Shown here in pieces: positions 62,389 through 64,000 of a stretch of 64,000 bases of DNA. The notes beneath the pieces were generated by a model that was not told the origin of the DNA, made no database searches, and saw nothing but the letters and a program-made list of their open reading frames with translations. Source of the DNA: Cheilinus undulatus (taxonomy: Eukaryota > Chordata > Actinopteri > Labriformes > Labridae); contig NC_054866.1 of the NCBI RefSeq assembly GCF_018320785.1, positions 38,479,000-38,542,999 of the forward strand, given 5' to 3'. Position 1 is the stretch's first letter, and the number at the start of each line of letters is the position of its first letter. The translations under genes and the position numbers were made by a program.

Positions 62389-62803
62389 TAACAATTTTTA
62401 AAAACTTGAAATTCAGAAAAAATGGCACATTTACATGTCCATCTTCATTAATGTACACTGTCCCTTGTAATAAATTAATAAATAAATCAATGAATAAATT
62501 CAGAAAAAATAATACACCAAAATCAACGCTCCTTATTAGCATATTCAAAGCTGTATAAGATGTATTAATAAAGGAAGAAAAGTAAATGGTCAGTCTAGCT
62601 GACATTAAAGCATTGCTTGTTTGCACGTGTTGCACATCACAGCAAGGAACTCCTTCCTTTTTTAGAATTCTTCTTTTTCTATCATAGGGTTACATTCATT
62701 GACAGCTTTCGTATTTCTCCTCCACAGCTTTCAAAGACTTGCCCAGGGCGGTGGCCCTCCTCCAGATCCAACTCCTGGTGGCGCCAAACCCAAAGCTCAG
62801 TAA
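38895..62803 (+). CDS. rtn2: Reticulon-2, complete, ten exons (long isoform)
   Basis: Coding exons: 38895-38925, 42295-42348, 42733-43290, 45376-45585, 52838-53045, 56234-56372, 60110-60179, 60270-60316, 61150-61208, 62728-62803; GT-AG and in phase; about 483 aa (human RTN2-A 545, RTN2-B 472). Reticulons shape tubular ER with a C-terminal hairpin-membrane domain. The N-terminus matches human RTN2: MGQVL..HC, ASTPDSTP, then SELCELQTAREWSDDDEG and LTFSYIAIAEAE in an acidic, Ser/Glu-rich, likely disordered region. The reticulon domain (about residues 285-483) starts VMDLIFWKETERTG, with hydrophobic hairpins GLVVGLLSLFQLSIITVVST and FLVLMYLVTYLGRLFNGLTL separated by a loop of about 66 aa (YLDLDISFSGEDADRY), and ends GGAKPKAQ. 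Exon 4 has a tandem CAGCAG acceptor. Adjacent and divergent to ppm1n, as in human. Confidence 0.93.
39985..41610 (+). mobile_element. Rex1-type LINE, 5'-truncated and interrupted
   Basis: Plus-strand frames encode a degenerate reverse transcriptase: a PLSKGGDLTVN-like region near 40165-40200, FSKVFNAVDHRTSLENL near 40360-40410, GVP followed by a stop and LVLGPLLFTIYIN near 40525-40575, and the catalytic box FHFYADDTVIY near 40608-40640. The downstream domain resumes after the nested element (41063 onward; ENLSFKEH near 41170; DVLYMNASAQC near 41300). No endonuclease domain is present. Multiple stops make it inactive. Confidence 0.85.
40765..41062. mobile_element. hAT-like MITE inserted in the Rex1-type LINE
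   Basis: Ends ccttggtcccaacc and ggttgggaaccactg are inverse, bordered by the 8-base near-duplication ctttaaat / ctttacat. LINE homology stops at the left edge and resumes at the right edge, so the MITE is the younger insertion. Confidence 0.8.
41700..41830. repeat. Degenerate TATCGTACTG-type tandem repeat
   Basis: Repeated ctgtatcgta, atcgtatggtatcgtg and similar words; a related but more diverged tract occurs at about 39885-39985 (tgttgtgtagtgtcatgcag, gttattgtattgtatc). Confidence 0.6.
43334..44394. mobile_element. TIR MITE in rtn2 intron 3, carrying a nested insertion
   Basis: The left end tggccatggttacatgatga and right end ctcatgtaaacgtggcca are inverse, and both sub-terminal regions are rich in AATTC/GAATT words (ttaattctgaattaattatt). 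A second element is nested at 43624-43961. Non-coding. Confidence 0.8.
43624..43961. mobile_element. hAT-like MITE with a perfect 8-base target duplication
   Basis: Bounded on both sides by ctctaagg (43616-43623 and 43962-43969). Ends cggtgtttcctaacc and ggttgggaaccaagg are imperfect inverses. An 8-base target duplication is the hallmark of the hAT superfamily. Members at 27980-28312 and 40765-41062. Confidence 0.88.
46553..47680 (+). mobile_element. Tc1-like transposon, degenerate, same family as 23368-24908
   Basis: Imperfect terminal inverted repeats (left contains ttactctttaattgatttt; right contains the inverse, with ttataaaatgagtaaaagga). Plus-strand transposase fragments include TIPTLRHGFGSIMLWGCFSA near 47028-47090 and FQQENDLKHTVKA near 47170-47205, the latter a variant of the QQDNDPKHT box where the second catalytic D appears as N-D shifted. 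Stops and frameshifts make it inactive. Confidence 0.85.
48290..48468 (+). promoter_or_regulatory. Presumed 5' leader / internal promoter region of short rtn2 isoform
   Basis: A purine- and G-rich stretch (gcaagggggagctcagcggg, gacagagaggg) just upstream of the alternative start, distinct from the AT-rich intron. No TATA box was identified. The transcription start is inferred only. Confidence 0.45.
48469..48481 (+). CDS. rtn2: rtn2 alternative first coding exon (short, RTN2-C-like isoform)
   Basis: ATGGCCAGTAAAG followed directly by the donor gtgaga. The phase (one base left) matches the acceptor at 52838, giving MASKVMDLIFWKETERTG. Human RTN2-C starts MGSKVADLLYWKDT, so sequence, length (about 203 versus 205 aa) and position are all equivalent. 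The preceding 180 bases (48290-48468) are G-rich relative to the surrounding intron and probably form the leader downstream of an internal promoter. The product would be little more than the ER-membrane reticulon domain. No expression evidence can be seen here, but the match in phase and residues is hard to explain by chance. Confidence 0.82.
50316..50795. mobile_element. hAT-like MITE, family shared with 28490-28965
   Basis: Starts cagtggttttcaagtggtcg, contains ggtatcaggacccaccaaca, and ends near gcaacccacttttaggataa. Same word order as the copy in the ppm1n intron. Confidence 0.65.
51347..51417. promoter_or_regulatory. Cluster of four CCAAT/ATTGG boxes in rtn2 intron 4
   Basis: Within about 70 bases are cattggctccc, gattggctagt, agccaatgaga and gattggattg. 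Such clustering resembles NF-Y-bound promoters or repeat LTR/MITE ends; no transcript is evident. Confidence 0.3.
53046..56233. other. rtn2 intron 5
   Basis: A 3.2 kb intron splitting the reticulon domain; holds the Tc1 fragment at 53638-54120. Remainder AT-rich, without recognised features. Confidence 0.7.
53638..54120 (+). mobile_element. Tc1/mariner 5' fragment, same family as 3480-4569
   Basis: Starts after TA with cactatatggacaaaa and continues with aaatgggtcgttctgaaaag and acttcaagtgtggtactgtg, colinear with the copy at 3480. It breaks off after gggttttcatggctgt; the catalytic half and right terminal repeat are missing. Confidence 0.85.
57070..58950. repeat. Composite repeat: hAT-like MITE remnant split by a fish interspersed repeat
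   Basis: The left edge tcttagcctggggtctgggc and right edge cgttgggaaccactgg resemble the hAT-like MITE family, with the internal gtctcaggggagcatgaggc also matching. A different abundant repeat at 57848-58430 (gggctgcatggtgacgcaag to gataagaaaatggatggata; same family as 26850-27090) lies inside and itself holds an unmatched insert at about 58020-58270. Clear target duplications were not found. Confidence 0.5.
57394..57476. repeat. TTTA/TTTTA microsatellite
   Basis: Imperfect (TTTAT)n/(TTTA)n grading into a CT-rich tract, in rtn2 intron 6. Confidence 0.85.
60334..61055. mobile_element. hAT-like element in rtn2 intron 8 with nested repeat
   Basis: Ends caatggttctcaac and gttgagccactg are inverse, bordered by the near-perfect 8-base duplication ctctagat / ttctagat. 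It carries a separate common repeat at about 60478-60663 (cctccaccaaggaggttatg to tggcggaggtctgcgctttc). It sits only 17 bases from the exon 8 donor. Confidence 0.75.
61970..62310 (+). mobile_element. LINE 3' tail, followed by duplicated end
   Basis: The sequence ccggggactatagatggaaa, ttagcctatggcttcaatct and cttgtaataaattaataaat is the 3' end of a common fish LINE. Its last 75 bases recur at 62424-62505, on the other side of the AT microsatellite. Confidence 0.6.
62310..62385. repeat. (AT)n microsatellite
   Basis: About 37 AT units with one TAAATA interruption, in the last rtn2 intron. Apparent Ile-Tyr reading frames on both strands are artefacts. Confidence 0.95.
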
Positions 62804-63990
62804 ACACTGATGGACAAGAACTTAGAGAAAAAGCTCCCAGAGTTACAGGCTGTCACTCAGATGTCTTACCCAGCAGTCTGTACTCAGAGCTCCACAGCAC
62901 GGAGCTCCAGAGACTGAAAAAAGGAAAGGGAGGTTACTTAATGGACAATGATGATGAAGAAGACGCATGGTACTTTATACTCTAACTGTATATGGGGTTG
63001 AAGGATTTGGGGTTGCGGGGTTAAAGATGATGAAATCAAGGTGTATGAATCCTGGATGGGACTCCTGCTGCGGACATCAGAGATGCATGGACGCAGCTCG
63101 TCATATTCTTGGAAATAATCACTGTTTTTATGTTAGTACGACTCAAGAAGTGTCTTAGATAGTGAAAGCTGTAGTCCAAATGAGGTACTAAGACCAGGAA
63201 TGAGAAGTTCCCACACTGACAGCTACTCAGTGAAGAAAAAGACATCAGATAAGGTGAAAAACAGGGGTTTTCATTATTCATGGCAGCATAGACCTGGCAA
63301 TTATGGATGCATGTGTCACCACATGTACTTATCTGAATGCATATTCATTCTCTTGACAGTTTATGTGGGTATGCAAGTGTGAGTGAGTCTGAGTGTGTGT
63401 AATTCCTCACGTATCGCTTGCATTATGAAAATGTTACCTTTAAGCAAATACAGACACTTTTCTTTTTATTTTACCACATTTCTGTTTCTTCTCAACCACG
63501 TGTTAGTCACAGGACTGTCTGTTTTTTTAATCATGTTTTCTTTCATCACTTTCATTACAAGGGGCAGCTCTCTTTCACTCATGATGTAAATTGGAAATTC
63601 AAACCTAATATCCAGAGATAAGACATTATTCCTCTGCTACAGATGTGTCATATCAAGATGTATGATAATCACATCACTCAAACTTCCCCACTGATCCTCT
63701 CTGAGCTTTTATTGTGAAAATTTCCAGCCTTGTGAAGGAATGTGGGAGCGAAATACAGCAGGTGCCTTTCTAACTGCAGGTTATAGTGCATGATGTGATT
63801 CACACGGCTGCTGACAACAGCTTACTTCTCCTCCCATTGCCTTCCTGAGAGCAGTGTTTTGTATGTGTATAACTGTGCGATAGAACATGTGTGTCATGAC
63901 AAGGTATCTTATACAGAATTGTAAGTAGGTCAATTTTAGGAATAATAAAATGATTCAGGACACTGCAGCTTCACAGTTACCTTGATTCCT
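62804..63990 (+). other. rtn2 3' UTR with AATAAA near its end
   Basis: No coding sequence follows the rtn2 TAA (62801-62803). A canonical AATAAA is at 63944-63949, giving a 3' UTR of about 1.17 kb. Short open frames here have no coding support. Confidence 0.7.
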
Positions 63991-64000
63991 TTTGTAGCAC

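Noticed and set aside
62234-62635. Ile-Tyr repeat proteins on both strands
   Set aside because: Translation of the (AT)n microsatellite.
1-64000. CRISPR arrays, prophage, toxin-antitoxin or other prokaryotic systems
   Set aside because: The window is vertebrate nuclear DNA with spliced genes; tandem repeats seen are minisatellites and microsatellites without spacer structure.

Overview
The window is nuclear DNA of a ray-finned (teleost) fish. The genes have GT-AG introns, vertebrate-only families and an AT-rich intergenic background full of typical fish transposons (Tc1/mariner, hAT-like MITEs, Rex1-like and L2-like LINEs, tRNA-derived SINE). There is no sign of prokaryotic or viral operon structure, CRISPR or plasmid functions. 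Species cannot be told from the sequence alone.

Four protein-coding genes can be assembled exon by exon from splice signals and reading phase. (1) Positions 2221-2508, plus strand: last coding exon of a prostanoid GPCR, best matched by the prostacyclin receptor (ptgir); the first coding exon lies left of the window. (2) 8431-17434, minus strand: a complete ten-exon slc3a2-like gene (4F2 heavy chain), about 503 aa, tail-to-tail with ptgir. It lacks the cysteine that normally forms the disulfide with the transporter light chain. (3) 25399-32562, minus strand: a complete PP2C-type phosphatase, ppm1n, about 435 aa from the first ATG, with an open basic extension upstream. (4) 38895-62803, plus strand: a complete ten-exon rtn2 (long isoform about 483 aa), with an internal alternative first exon at 48469-48481 that would make a short isoform of about 203 aa equivalent to human RTN2-C. 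ppm1n and rtn2 are head-to-head, as in the human RTN2-PPM1N pair on 19q13; PTGIR is also on human 19q13.

The rest is introns, UTRs and mobile DNA: a hAT-like element at 183-1135; Tc1 copies at 3480-4569, 10350-11560, 23368-24908, 46553-47680 and 53638-54120 plus an N-terminal fragment at 33390-33710; a four-arm inverted-repeat cluster with an orphan RecQ-helicase-like exon at 14070-15630; two degenerate AT-rich minisatellites at 18626-20130; an L2-type LINE tail at 35330-36540; a Rex1-type LINE at 39985-41610 interrupted by a MITE; a MITE nested inside another at 43334-44394; and several MITE pairs. The four genes do not form one pathway. Their grouping reads as a conserved chromosomal block: receptor signalling, amino-acid transporter assembly, dephosphorylation and ER shaping. 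No wholly new system was found. The strongest leads are the disulfide-less slc3a2 paralog in a 19q13-like block, the conserved rtn2 alternative start, and the RecQ-like exon inside the inverted-repeat cluster.
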